From Lentisphaeraceae bacterium (GTDB lineage Bacteria > Verrucomicrobiota > Kiritimatiellia > RFP12 > UBA1067), in assembly GCA_004551905.1 (NCBI GenBank), contig SFPL01000078.1:1-43618 (forward strand): a DNA stretch of 43,618 nucleotides, given 5' to 3'. This document shows, one piece after another, positions 1-7,995 of the stretch. A model generated the notes under the pieces. It searched no databases and was not told the origin of the DNA. It was given only the letters and a program-made list of their open reading frames with translations. Numbering within the stretch: position 1 is the stretch's first letter; each line of letters starts with the position of its first letter. The translations under genes were made by a program, and so were the position numbers.

Positions 1-1
1 C

Positions 2-139
2 TGTCCCCGTCGGCATCCCGTCGGGTGGCTTGTCATGCCTTGAACAGGCTGTGCGGCAGGGTCTCGTCGCGCAAAACCGCTTACAAATGTCCACGGCGGC
101 TCGGCGCAGCCGAGACGACGGGGGTATTTGTAATCCGTG
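2..139. repeat. Left copy of 138-bp terminal inverted repeat
   Basis: Bases 2-139 are, by eye, the exact reverse complement of 43481-43618, the other end of the window. The inner half holds a nested palindrome. TTACAAAT (81-88) pairs with ATTTGTAA (126-133), and inside it CTCGGC (100-105) pairs with GCCGAG (109-114) around a three-base loop. The outer part has a direct repeat, CCCGTCGG, twice. Identity stops at base 139, before the hisB promoter. No credible protein is encoded, although one frame stays open and runs into hisB. It is most likely a dispersed non-coding repeat that ended the assembly. A linear replicon end is not excluded. Confidence 0.9.
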
Positions 140-179
140 TGTAGGTGCGTTGGTCGTGGCCGCGCACGGCGATTTTTGG

Positions 180-185
180 TATAAT
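180..185 (+). promoter_or_regulatory. hisB promoter, extended -10 box
   Basis: TATAAT preceded by TGG and followed by ACGCAC, ending six bases before the hisB ATG. With the usual seven-base offset the transcript would begin at the A of the ATG, so hisB is predicted to be leaderless. No good -35 hexamer lies 16-18 bases upstream. The same block recurs before serA, cysE and the tRNA gene. Confidence 0.75.
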
Positions 186-191
186 ACGCAC

Positions 192-776
192 ATGAGAACG
201 GCAAAAATCGAACGCACGACGCGTGAAACGCAGGTGTCGGTGGAACTTGACCTCGACGGAACCGGAGCGGGCTCGATCGAGACCGGAATCGGGTTTTTCG
301 ACCACATGCTCGAGCTGCTGAAGAAGCACGCGCTCATCGACCTGACGGTCAGGGCGAACGGCGACCTGAAGGTCGACTACCACCACACCGTCGAGGATGT
401 GGGGCTGGTCTTCGGCAAGGCGCTCGACCAGGCGCTGGGCGACCGCGTGGGACTGGTGCGCTACGGCTTTGCCTCCATTCCGATGGACGAGGCGCTCTGC
501 GAGACTTCGCTCGACCTCGGCGGGCGGCCGTTCCTGGTGATGCAGTGCGCGATGAAGCACATGTTCGTGAAGGACTTCGAGGTGAAGCTGGTCGAGGAGT
601 TCTTCCGCGCGGTGTCGGTCGAGTCGCGCGCCAACATCCATCTCCGGCAGATCTACGGCGACGAGGCCCACCATGTCTGCGAGGGACTGTTCAAGAGCTT
701 TGCGCGCGCGCTCAGGGCGGCCAAGGCAATCGATCCCCTCGAAAAGGGCGTGCCGTCCTCGAAGGGCGTCATATAG
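192..776 (+). CDS. hisB: Imidazoleglycerol-phosphate dehydratase
   Basis: This 194-residue cytoplasmic enzyme dehydrates imidazole glycerol phosphate to imidazole acetol phosphate in histidine synthesis. The metal-binding signatures are present: FFDHML (35-40), DYHHTVED (62-69) and DEAHHVCE (157-164), and the C-terminus ends in the usual PSSKG. Length matches monofunctional HisB, with no phosphatase domain. The ATG at 192 is chosen because family similarity begins there and a TATAAT lies just upstream. The open frame continues back to base 30, but only through the terminal repeat, so that extension is spurious. It is the only plus-strand gene in the window and is convergent with ychF. No other his gene is present, so the pathway is not clustered here. 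Confidence 0.96.
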   Translation: MRTAKIERTTRETQVSVELDLDGTGAGSIETGIGFFDHMLELLKKHALIDLTVRANGDLKVDYHHTVEDVGLVFGKALDQALGDRVGLVRYGFASIPMDEALCETSLDLGGRPFLVMQCAMKHMFVKDFEVKLVEEFFRAVSVESRANIHLRQIYGDEAHHVCEGLFKSFARALRAAKAIDPLEKGVPSSKGVI

Positions 777-817
777 CCCGCCGCGCAAACCGCCGCAGGA
801 AGTGCCGCGAGGAGTCG

Positions 818-1936
818 TCAGTTGAACATGAACTCGACGACGTCGCCGTCGCGCATCTCGTATTCCTTGCCCTCCGGCCGTAGCACGCCGTGCTCGCGCG
901 CACCGGACTCGCCGCCGTACTTGACGTAGTCCTCGTAGGAGACGACCTGGGCCCGAATGAAGCCCTTCTCGAAGTCGGTGTGGATGACCCCCGCGCACTG
1001 CGGCGCCTTCCAGCCGCGGCGGAAGGTCCAGGCGCGCGCCTCCTTCGGCCCGGCGGTGAGGAAGCTCGCGAGGCCCAGCGCCTCGTAGGCGAGCGCGATG
1101 GTGCGCTCGAGCGAGCTCTCCTTGAGGCCGTAGCTCTCGAGGAACTCCTTCGCCTCGGCGTCGGAAAGCCCGGCGAGGTCGGCCTCCATCTGGGCGCAGA
1201 CGACGGTCAGCGCGCAGCCCTGCGCCGAGGCGTAGGACCTAAGCGCGTCGACATGGGGATTGCCCTCGCCGGTCACGTTGTCGTCCGCAACGTTGGCGCA
1301 GAAGATCACCTTCTTGTCGGTGAGGAAGTTGAGCTCCTTGAGGACGGGAAGGATCGGATCGCCCTCATTGCGCGGGAACGAGCGCACCGGCTTGCCCTCC
1401 CCGAGATGCTTCACCAGCGCCGCGCAGGCCTCGGCCTCGGGGCGCAGCGCGGGCTTCGCCTGGGCCTCCTTGCGGATCTTATCGTAGCGGCGCTGGAGCT
1501 GCTCGAGGTCCGCGAGCGCGAGCTCGGTCTCGATCACCTCGGCGTCGCCCACAGGGTCGATGGGGGCGGACTTGTTCCCGCCCTCCTGGACGTGGATGAT
1601 GTCGTCGTTCTCGAAGCACCTGACCACGTGGAGGATCGCATCGCACTCGCGGATGTTGGCGAGGAACTTGTTGCCCAGCCCCTCGCCCTTCGACGCGCCC
1701 TTGACGAGCCCGGCAATGTCGGTGAACTCGACCGTGGCGCGGATCACCTGGGCACTCTTCGCCATCTCGGCGAGCTTGTCCACCCGCTTGTCCGCCACCT
1801 CGACCACGGCCGAGTTGGGCTCGATGGTGCAGAACGGATAGTTCTCGGCCGCGGCCTGCTGGCGCTTGGTGAGGGCATTGAAAAGCGTGGACTTGCCGAC
1901 GTTAGGCAGCCCTACGATGCCGACGGAGAGGCCCAT
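818..1936 (-). CDS. ychF: Obg-like ATPase YchF
   Basis: A 372-residue P-loop ATPase of the YchF/OLA1 family, a ribosome-associated and redox-linked regulator. The P-loop GLPNVGKS is at residues 8-15, and the C-terminal TGS-type domain is complete (from about 300, including HTDFEKGFIRAQV). In this family the G4 motif is NxxE, which favours ATP. Here the aligned stretch reads CANVAD, so the last position is Asp. It starts nine bases after the small basic protein gene and probably shares its transcript from the promoter at 2141-2169. It converges on hisB with 41 bases between the two stops and no clear terminator hairpin there. Confidence 0.96.
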   Translation of the reverse strand: MGLSVGIVGLPNVGKSTLFNALTKRQQAAAENYPFCTIEPNSAVVEVADKRVDKLAEMAKSAQVIRATVEFTDIAGLVKGASKGEGLGNKFLANIRECDAILHVVRCFENDDIIHVQEGGNKSAPIDPVGDAEVIETELALADLEQLQRRYDKIRKEAQAKPALRPEAEACAALVKHLGEGKPVRSFPRNEGDPILPVLKELNFLTDKKVIFCANVADDNVTGEGNPHVDALRSYASAQGCALTVVCAQMEADLAGLSDAEAKEFLESYGLKESSLERTIALAYEALGLASFLTAGPKEARAWTFRRGWKAPQCAGVIHTDFEKGFIRAQVVSYEDYVKYGGESGAREHGVLRPEGKEYEMRDGDVVEFMFN

Positions 1937-1945
1937 AGCGGGAGA

Positions 1946-2101
1946 TTAGGCCTCGGGCTTGGTCTTCTTGAGACCGAGACCGCGGGAGCCTTCCTTCCAC
2001 TCGCCGCGCTTCTGGAGCAGATCGACGCGCTCGAAACGCTTCAGGACGTTGCGCTTGGAGGCGATTTTGCCCTTGCCCTTGAGAGATGCATGCTGACTCA
2101 T
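1946..2101 (-). CDS. PVC-type small basic protein (51 aa)
   Basis: A 51-residue, strongly basic protein that starts MSQHASLKGKGKIASKRNVL and ends GLKKTKPEA. The core (NVLKRFERVDLLQKRG, then EWKEGSRGLGLKKTKPE) matches what I recall of the 'small basic protein' family restricted to Verrucomicrobia, Chlamydiae and relatives (TIGR04137, from memory). The family's role is unproven; the composition suggests RNA or ribosome binding. A good Shine-Dalgarno (AAGAAGGAAG) lies upstream of the ATG, and a strong promoter (TTGAAA, 17-base spacer, TATACT) lies at the 3' end of the PPIase gene. ychF begins nine bases downstream, which fits a translation-related role for both. Confidence 0.85.
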   Translation of the reverse strand: MSQHASLKGKGKIASKRNVLKRFERVDLLQKRGEWKEGSRGLGLKKTKPEA

Positions 2102-2140
2102 GTTCTTTTCTTCCTTCTTAAAATTTCGCGAATTTCGCGT

Positions 2141-2169
2141 AGTATATCATATCGCGGCCGGCTTTTCAA
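2141..2169 (-). promoter_or_regulatory. Promoter of the small basic protein-ychF unit
   Basis: On the minus strand a -35 TTGAAA (2164-2169) is separated by 17 bases from a -10 TATACT (2141-2146). The stop codon TGA of the preceding PPIase gene (2147-2149) sits directly before the -10 and supplies the TGn of an extended -10 box. The -35 lies inside the PPIase coding sequence. A near-palindrome, CGCGAATTTCGCG, lies just downstream in the 5' leader at about 2127-2139. Confidence 0.75.
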
Positions 2170-3280
2170 CCGGCTCCGCAGGCTTCTCTTCGGCAGGCTT
2201 TTTCTCGACAGGCTTCTTGACCTCCTCCGGGATGAACTGCTCGAAGTCCTTGGCCAGCGCCTCGACGTTCGCGTCGCGGATCGCCTTGAGGACGAACTCG
2301 CGGGTGAAATCGCGCTCGCCGTCCCTCTTCAGCCGCTCGACGAGGTCCTCCACCTTCGGCACCGGGCGGACGCCGTCGACCTTGATCAGGATGTGGCTCG
2401 CCTGCACCTTCTCGGGCTCGGCGGGCTTGCCGTCCTTAGCCTCGACCGCCGGGAACTTCTTCGTCACCAGCACGAGGTGGTAGCCGAACTGGGTCTTGAC
2501 CGGGTCGGAGACCTTGCCCTCGGGGAGCGCAAAGGCGACTTCGTCGAACTCCTTGACCATCGCGCCGTGCTGGAACGGGCCGAGGTCACCGCCCTTCGCG
2601 GAGGACGGGCAGGCGGAGTTGGCCTTGGCGAGCTCTGCGAACTTCGCCGCGCGCTCGGCCTCGGGGGCCTGATCAATCTGGGCCTTGAGGTCCTTGATCT
2701 TCTTGAGCGCCTCGGCCTCGGCGCCGGCGGCCTTGAGGTTGTTGGAGACGACGTTCGCGACGATCTCCTCGGCCTTGGCCTTGTAGTCGGCGCCAGGGGC
2801 CTTGGCCTGCTCGTCCTTGAGCATCTTGTCGATCACGATGCCGGCGTCGAACTCGGCGCGCGCACGCTCCTCGCCGAGCGGGAACTTGGCGAAGTACTCG
2901 TCGATCGTCTTGGGGGCGTCGGGCTGGCGGCCGAGGAGCTTCATCACCTCGTCGGAGCGCTTTTGACGGTCGGCGTCGGTCACCACGTAGCCGGCGGCCT
3001 TCGCCATCGCGAGCAGCGCGCGCTGGGCGATGAAGCCCTGCACGATCTGCGAGCGGAACATCTGCTTGGCGTACTCGAGCTGCTCGGCGGGAATCTTGTC
3101 GCCCTGCGCCTTGACAAGCGCCTCGACGTCCGCGTCGACCTGCGAGCGCATCAGCTTCTCACCGGCGACGGTCAGCACCGCCTCATCCGCCTTGGGGGCC
3201 TCGACTGGCTCCTCCTCCTTGCTGCACCCTGCGACAGCCGCGCCGAGGGCAAGCGCCGCTCCAATGGTCTTGATGTTCAT
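2147..3280 (-). CDS. Parvulin-type peptidyl-prolyl isomerase lipoprotein
   Basis: A 377-residue predicted lipoprotein (signal peptide with lipobox AVAGC, Cys19) of the SurA/PrsA/PpiC group, which folds exported proteins. A helical N-terminal chaperone-like part (about 30-165) leads into a parvulin core: GGDLGPF (230-236), MVKEFDEVAFALPEGKVSDP (241-260) and FGYHLV (265-270). The family's opening strand, ASHILIK, appears after the core at 294-300. At the expected place (about 172-182) the sequence reads EEIVANVVSNN without the active-site His. The domain may be permuted or be followed by a second, truncated copy. A Lys/Pro/Glu-rich tail ends the protein. The start codon overlaps the end of recO by four bases. 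Confidence 0.85.
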   Translation of the reverse strand: MNIKTIGAALALGAAVAGCSKEEEPVEAPKADEAVLTVAGEKLMRSQVDADVEALVKAQGDKIPAEQLEYAKQMFRSQIVQGFIAQRALLAMAKAAGYVVTDADRQKRSDEVMKLLGRQPDAPKTIDEYFAKFPLGEERARAEFDAGIVIDKMLKDEQAKAPGADYKAKAEEIVANVVSNNLKAAGAEAEALKKIKDLKAQIDQAPEAERAAKFAELAKANSACPSSAKGGDLGPFQHGAMVKEFDEVAFALPEGKVSDPVKTQFGYHLVLVTKKFPAVEAKDGKPAEPEKVQASHILIKVDGVRPVPKVEDLVERLKRDGERDFTREFVLKAIRDANVEALAKDFEQFIPEEVKKPVEKKPAEEKPAEPVEKPAAI

Positions 3281-3969
3281 TTCTCTTTCAGTCTTTCCTG
3301 TGTGGTTTTCGCGGCGAACTGCAGGGCGAGCCTCCTCGCCTCCGGCGCCACGTCGACGTGGAATGTGTAGAATACACCAATTGCCCTTGCCGCGTCAAGT
3401 AGGGAAGCGAAGTTTTTTTCGTCCCGGGGGGCGGCGAGACACCTCGCCGCGGCGGCCGAGACGTCGAATCTGCGCTCTCCCCGGAGCGCGAAGGAGCCGC
3501 CTTCCGGGGCGACGCCGGACCACAGCCCCATCAGCCGCAGGACCTCGAGCTCGAAGGCGAGGAGCTCGCCGACAAGGTTCGCCGCGCCGGGGAGCGCATC
3601 GAGGGAGCGGACGACGAGGTCGTGCCATTCGCGGCAGTCCGGGCCCTGGGGGGCGAGCTCGTCGGCGAGGGCGCGGAAGTAGGAGGCGACCGCGAGCGCG
3701 GCGTAGTCGCCGCGCAGGTCGTCGCGCCGCTCGAGCGGGAAGCACTCCCTCAGGGCGTGCGCCTCGCCGTGGGCGCGGGCGTAGTAGACGATCCCGCAGG
3801 TGTAGTTGAGGTCGTACTGGCCGAGGAAGGCGCTCTTCGGGCGCACCGCGCCCTTGACGAGCGTGGCTACGCGTCCGGACGGGGTGAGCCAGGAGACGAC
3901 GTGGCTCGTGCGCGACCAGGGGTTGATCCTGAGGCAGGTCGCCTCGGTCTTGACCGTCTCGCCCGCCAA
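3277..3969 (-). CDS. recO: DNA repair protein RecO
   Basis: A 230-residue protein resembling RecO of the RecFOR pathway, which loads RecA onto SSB-coated gaps. The N-terminal OB-fold is recognisable: it begins MAGETVKTEATCLRINPWSR and continues through SWLTPSGRVATLVKGAVRPKSAF and QYDLNYTCGIVYY. A helical C-terminal part follows. The cysteines of the zinc site found in many RecO proteins are not obvious. It starts four bases after the lepA stop and overlaps the PPIase start, so it sits inside the der-rlmB-lepA-recO-PPIase operon. Sequence conservation in RecO is low, so the call rests mainly on the N-terminal pattern and length. Confidence 0.8.
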   Translation of the reverse strand: MAGETVKTEATCLRINPWSRTSHVVSWLTPSGRVATLVKGAVRPKSAFLGQYDLNYTCGIVYYARAHGEAHALRECFPLERRDDLRGDYAALAVASYFRALADELAPQGPDCREWHDLVVRSLDALPGAANLVGELLAFELEVLRLMGLWSGVAPEGGSFALRGERRFDVSAAAARCLAAPRDEKNFASLLDAARAIGVFYTFHVDVAPEARRLALQFAAKTTQERLKEK

Positions 3970-3973
3970 GGGG

Positions 3974-5785
3974 TCAGTGCTCCTTGATGGTGCCCTTGAG
4001 GACGGCGATGAAGGCCGACTGCGGCACGTTGACGTGGCCGAACTCCTTCATCCGCGCCTTGCCGCGCTTCTGCTTCTCCAAGACCTTCATCTTGCGCGTC
4101 ACGTCGCCGCCGTAGAGCTTGGCGAGGACGTCCTTGCGAAACGGGCGGATGTCCTCGCGCGCGATGATCTCCTTGCCCAGCGCCGCCTGGACCGGGATCT
4201 TGAACTGGTGGGGCGGAATCGTCTCGGCGAGCGCCTTGCACATCTGGATGCCTCGGGCGCGCGCCTTGTCGCGGTGGACCATCGTCGCGAAGGCGTCGAC
4301 CGTCTCGCCGTTTAGGAGGATGTCCATCCTGACGATGTCGGAGACGCGGTAGCCGGCCGGCTCGTAGTCCATCGACGCGTAGCCGTGGGAGACGGACTTG
4401 AGGGTGTCGTGGAAGTCGATCAGGATCTCGTTCAGCGGCAGCGTGCAGTGGAGCATCACCCGCTTCGCGTCGATCGTCTCGGTGCCCTCCACCGCGCCGC
4501 GGCGGTCCATCACGATGCGCATGACGTCGCCGATCGAGGCGGACGGGGTGATGATCCTCGCCTTGAGGATCGGCTCCGAGACCGTCTCCAGCGCCGAGGG
4601 GTCGGGCATCTGCAGCGGGTTGTCGAGATCCTTCTCCTCGCCGTTCTTGAACTTCAGCTTGTAGATGACGCCGGGCGAGGTGGAGATGATGTCGAGCCCG
4701 AACTCGCGCCGGAGCCGCTCCTGGACGATCTCCATGTGGAGGAGCCCTAGGAAGCCGCAGCGGAATCCGAAGCCGAGGGCGATGGAGCTTTCGTGGTGGA
4801 AGGTGAAGGCGGAGTCGTTGAGATGGAGCTTCTCGAGCCCCTGCTCCACCTTCTGGAACTCGTCGGTCGACATCGGGTAGATGCCGCAGAAGACGGTCGG
4901 GCGGATGTCCTGGAAGCCGGGCAGCGGCTCCGTCGCTCCAAGGCGCGAGGTGGTGACGGTGTCGCCGATCTTGATCTCGCTCGGGTCCTTCACCGTGCCG
5001 ACGATGTAGCCCACCTCGCCGGCGGCGAGGAACGGGACGGGCTTCTTGCCCGGCGAGAAGACGCCGACCTCGTGGACGGTAGTCGACACCCCGGAGCCCA
5101 TGAAGGTGACGTTGGTGCCGGCGGCGAGCGAGCCGTCCATCACCCGCACGTAGGTGATGACGCCGCGGAACTCGTCGAACACCGAGTCGAAGACGAGCGC
5201 ACGGAGCGGCGCGTCGGTGCCGCGCGTCTCCGGCGGCGGGATGCGGTTGACGATCGCCTCCAGCACCTCGGGGCAGCCCATGCCGGTCTTGGCGGAGACG
5301 AGCAGCGGGTCGTCCATCGGGATGGCGAGGATGTCCTCGATCTCGCGCGAGACCTCCTTCACGTCCGCGCCGGGAAGGTCCACCTTGTTGAGCACCGGCA
5401 CGATCTCGAGCTTCGCGTCCTGGGCGAAATAGGTGTTGGCGACGGTCTGCGCCTCCACGCCCTGCGCGGCGTCGACCACCAGGAGCGCCCCCTCGCACGC
5501 GCCCATCGAGCGCGAGACCTCGTAGGCGAAGTCGACGTGGCCTGGGGTGTCGAGGAGGTTGAAGAGGTAGGTCTTGCCGTCCTTCGCCTCGTAGTGCATA
5601 GAGACGGGGTGGGACTTGATGGTGATGCCGCGCTCGCGCTCGAGGTCCATCGCGTCAAGGGTCTGCTCCTTGAGCTCGCGCGCCGAGACCGCGTGGGTGA
5701 GCTCGAGGATGCGGTCGGAGAGCGTGGTCTTGCCATGGTCGACGTGGGCGATGATGCAGAAGTTGCGGATGTTCTCAAGCTTCAT
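3974..5785 (-). CDS. lepA: Elongation factor 4
   Basis: A 603-residue translational GTPase (EF4) thought to back-translocate or remodel stalled ribosomes. The P-loop is AHVDHGKTT near residue 13, G3 is DTPGHVDF, and G4 is NKVDLPGA. The LepA-specific C-terminal domain is complete, ending with KMKVLEKQKRGKARMKEFG and an IKEH tail. The ATG at 5785 gives the family length and overlaps the rlmB stop (ATGA), which implies translational coupling. The frame stays open far upstream, but that stretch is antisense-like noise inside rlmB. Confidence 0.97.
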   Translation of the reverse strand: MKLENIRNFCIIAHVDHGKTTLSDRILELTHAVSARELKEQTLDAMDLERERGITIKSHPVSMHYEAKDGKTYLFNLLDTPGHVDFAYEVSRSMGACEGALLVVDAAQGVEAQTVANTYFAQDAKLEIVPVLNKVDLPGADVKEVSREIEDILAIPMDDPLLVSAKTGMGCPEVLEAIVNRIPPPETRGTDAPLRALVFDSVFDEFRGVITYVRVMDGSLAAGTNVTFMGSGVSTTVHEVGVFSPGKKPVPFLAAGEVGYIVGTVKDPSEIKIGDTVTTSRLGATEPLPGFQDIRPTVFCGIYPMSTDEFQKVEQGLEKLHLNDSAFTFHHESSIALGFGFRCGFLGLLHMEIVQERLRREFGLDIISTSPGVIYKLKFKNGEEKDLDNPLQMPDPSALETVSEPILKARIITPSASIGDVMRIVMDRRGAVEGTETIDAKRVMLHCTLPLNEILIDFHDTLKSVSHGYASMDYEPAGYRVSDIVRMDILLNGETVDAFATMVHRDKARARGIQMCKALAETIPPHQFKIPVQAALGKEIIAREDIRPFRKDVLAKLYGGDVTRKMKVLEKQKRGKARMKEFGHVNVPQSAFIAVLKGTIKEH

Positions 5786-6591
5786 TTCCGCCTCCTCTGG
5801 CGCAGCACCTCGTAGATGGCGATGCCCGCGGCGACGCCGGCGTTGAGCGACTCGAACCCGCCCGGCATCGGCAGCTCGGCGATGAAGTCGCACTTGGTGC
5901 GCACCAGCCGCGAGAGCCCGGCGCCCTCGGCGCCGACGACGAGCGCCGCCTTGCCCCTGAAGTCCACTTCGTCGTAGGGGCGCGCCCCCTCGCCCATGTC
6001 GAGGCCGGTGATCCAGAAGCCCGCGTCCTTGAGCTCCTCCATCGCCCGCACGAGGTTGATGACCTTGGCGACCCGGAGATGCTCCGCGCCGCCGGCCGAG
6101 GCGCGCACCGCCGCCGGGGTGACTCCGCAGGCGCGGTCCTCGGGGATGACCACGCCCGCCGCGCCGGCGGCGCAGGCGGTGCGCAGCACCGAGCCCAGGT
6201 TCTGCGGGTCCTCGACGTGGTCGAGGAGGACGACGAGCGCGTTCTCCTCGTCCGCCGCGGCGGAGACGATCTCGTCGAGCGACACATAGGGATAGCCCGA
6301 GACCTTCAGCGCCACGCCCTGGTGGTGGCCGAAGCGCACCAGCCGGTCGAGCCGGTCGCGGTCCATCGTCCTCACCGCGATCCGCCGCGCGTGCGCCTCG
6401 CCGCGGATGCGGGCAAGCTGGTCGTCGTCGTGCGCCGGCGGTGGCAGCACGATCTCCGTCGCCTCGCGCCGGCCTGCGGCGAGCGCCTCCTCCACCGGGT
6501 TGCGGCCGTAGATCCACTCGCCGCCGCCGACCTCCTCGCGCGGTCCGCGGAAGTGGCCGGACCTCTCCTGCCGCCTGTCCTTCGCGTTCAC
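5782..6591 (-). CDS. rlmB: 23S rRNA 2'-O-methyltransferase, TrmH/SpoU (RlmB-like)
   Basis: A 269-residue SPOUT methyltransferase. The N-terminal substrate-binding domain contains GEWIYGRNPVEEAL (about 24-37). The three SpoU motifs follow: VEDPQNLGSVLRTA (motif 1), VVGAEGAGLSRL (motif 2) and ESLNAGVAAGIAIYE (motif 3), which form the trefoil knot that binds S-adenosylmethionine. The family methylates the ribose of a guanosine in 23S rRNA. RlmB is the best guess, but a tRNA-targeting paralogue cannot be excluded from sequence alone. The gene overlaps der and lepA by four bases each. Confidence 0.9.
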   Translation of the reverse strand: MNAKDRRQERSGHFRGPREEVGGGEWIYGRNPVEEALAAGRREATEIVLPPPAHDDDQLARIRGEAHARRIAVRTMDRDRLDRLVRFGHHQGVALKVSGYPYVSLDEIVSAAADEENALVVLLDHVEDPQNLGSVLRTACAAGAAGVVIPEDRACGVTPAAVRASAGGAEHLRVAKVINLVRAMEELKDAGFWITGLDMGEGARPYDEVDFRGKAALVVGAEGAGLSRLVRTKCDFIAELPMPGGFESLNAGVAAGIAIYEVLRQRRRK

Positions 6592-7976
6592 GCCTCTGCC
6601 TCCGCTTCCGGCGCCGCGCCGCCCTTCGCGCCCGGGCGGCCGTTGCGCGGCCGCGCCTTGAGGAACATCCTCAGCGGCGCGCCCTCGAGCCCGAACCGCG
6701 CGCGGATCATCCGCTCCAGGTAGGCGAGGTAGGCCGGGGTCACCAGCTTCGGGTCGTTGACGAAAAACCGGATCGTCTGGGGATTGGTCGACACCTGAAG
6801 CGCGTAGTAGATCTTCAGCCGCCGGCCGCGCACCATCGGCGAGAGCGTGCGCTTGGCCGCCGTCTCGATGACGCGGTTGAGCATGCCGGTCGGCAGCCGC
6901 TCGCCGGCGCTCGCCGCGGCGCGGTCGATCGCGTCGACGGTGCGGCGGATGTTGTAGCCGGACTTGTTGGAGCAGAAGACTATCGGCGCGAAGGATAGGA
7001 ACGGCATCATCTTCCGCACCGCCTCAGCCGCCTTCTTCTCGTCGGTGATGCCGTCCGCGTTCGCGAGGTCCCACTTGTTCATCATCAGGACGCACGCCTT
7101 CTTCGCGTCCAGGATCTTCCCCGCGATGCGCTTGTCCTGCATCGTCGGTCCCATCGTCGGGTCCAGGAGCAGCACCACCACGTCGGCCTCCTCGATCGCC
7201 TCCTCGGAACGGAAGAGCGAGAAGTTGTCCACGCTCGACTTGGACATCTTCGTGTGCGGCTTCATCCCCGCGGTGTCGACGAGCATGTAGTGGCGCGCCT
7301 CGGGGCCGGAGCCGATGGTGAACGGCACCTCCACTGCGTCGCGGGTGGTGCCGGCGATCTCGGAGACGATCACGCGCGGCGCGTTGAGAAGCCGGTTGAT
7401 GTACGACGACTTGCCGACGTTCGGCCGACCGACCACGGCGACCCTGAGCGGCTTTGCCGCGGACTCGTCCGCCTCCGCCGGCGGCAGCCGCGAGACGACC
7501 GCCTGGACGAGGTCCTCGACGCCGCGGGAGTGCTCGGCCGAGACCGGCAGCACGTCGAGCCCGAAGCGCGCGAACTCCTCCGCGCGCCAGTCGTCATCGG
7601 CCGTGTCGCACTTGTTCGCCGCGACGATGCAGGGGACGCCGGAGTCGCGCACGCGCTCGACGACCTCCTGGTCAAGCGGGGTGATCCCCTCGCGCGCGTC
7701 GACCACCACCACGCACACGGCGGAATCCTCCACCGCGAGCGCCGCCTGGCCGCGCGTCTCTGAGTCGAGCGGGTCGCCGGTGACTCCGCAGTCGAAGGCG
7801 ATGCCGCCGGTGTCGACGAGCATCACCCGCCGGGAGCCGAGCTCGACCTCGCGGGTGACGCGGTCGCGGGTGACGCCGGGCTGGTCGAACACGATCGCCA
7901 CCCGCTTCTTGGCGAGGCGGTTGAAGAGAGCGCTCTTGCCCGTGTTGGGGCGTCCTACCAGCGACACGACGTTCAT
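6588..7976 (-). CDS. der: Ribosome biogenesis GTPase Der
   Basis: A 462-residue protein with two tandem GTPase domains, as expected for Der/EngA, which assists 50S subunit maturation. The first domain has GRPNTGKS (8-15) and NKCD; the second has GRPNVGKS and NKWD. A C-terminal KH-like domain is followed by a short Ala/Glu/Gly-rich tail. It starts 19 bases after the serine hydrolase stop and overlaps rlmB by four bases. The run der-rlmB-lepA groups three ribosome-directed proteins. Confidence 0.97.
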   Translation of the reverse strand: MNVVSLVGRPNTGKSALFNRLAKKRVAIVFDQPGVTRDRVTREVELGSRRVMLVDTGGIAFDCGVTGDPLDSETRGQAALAVEDSAVCVVVVDAREGITPLDQEVVERVRDSGVPCIVAANKCDTADDDWRAEEFARFGLDVLPVSAEHSRGVEDLVQAVVSRLPPAEADESAAKPLRVAVVGRPNVGKSSYINRLLNAPRVIVSEIAGTTRDAVEVPFTIGSGPEARHYMLVDTAGMKPHTKMSKSSVDNFSLFRSEEAIEEADVVVLLLDPTMGPTMQDKRIAGKILDAKKACVLMMNKWDLANADGITDEKKAAEAVRKMMPFLSFAPIVFCSNKSGYNIRRTVDAIDRAAASAGERLPTGMLNRVIETAAKRTLSPMVRGRRLKIYYALQVSTNPQTIRFFVNDPKLVTPAYLAYLERMIRARFGLEGAPLRMFLKARPRNGRPGAKGGAAPEAEAEA

Positions 7977-7995
7977 GACGGAACCTTGCCCTGCC

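Noticed and set aside
30..191. N-terminal extension of hisB through the terminal repeat
   Set aside because: The same peptide would also extend serA from the other repeat copy. It is repeat sequence, not HisB, and the promoter sits between it and the real start.
890..3370. An 826-codon plus-strand open frame opposite ychF, the small basic protein and the PPIase
   Set aside because: Same compositional artefact; it spans several intergenic regions and promoters of real minus-strand genes.
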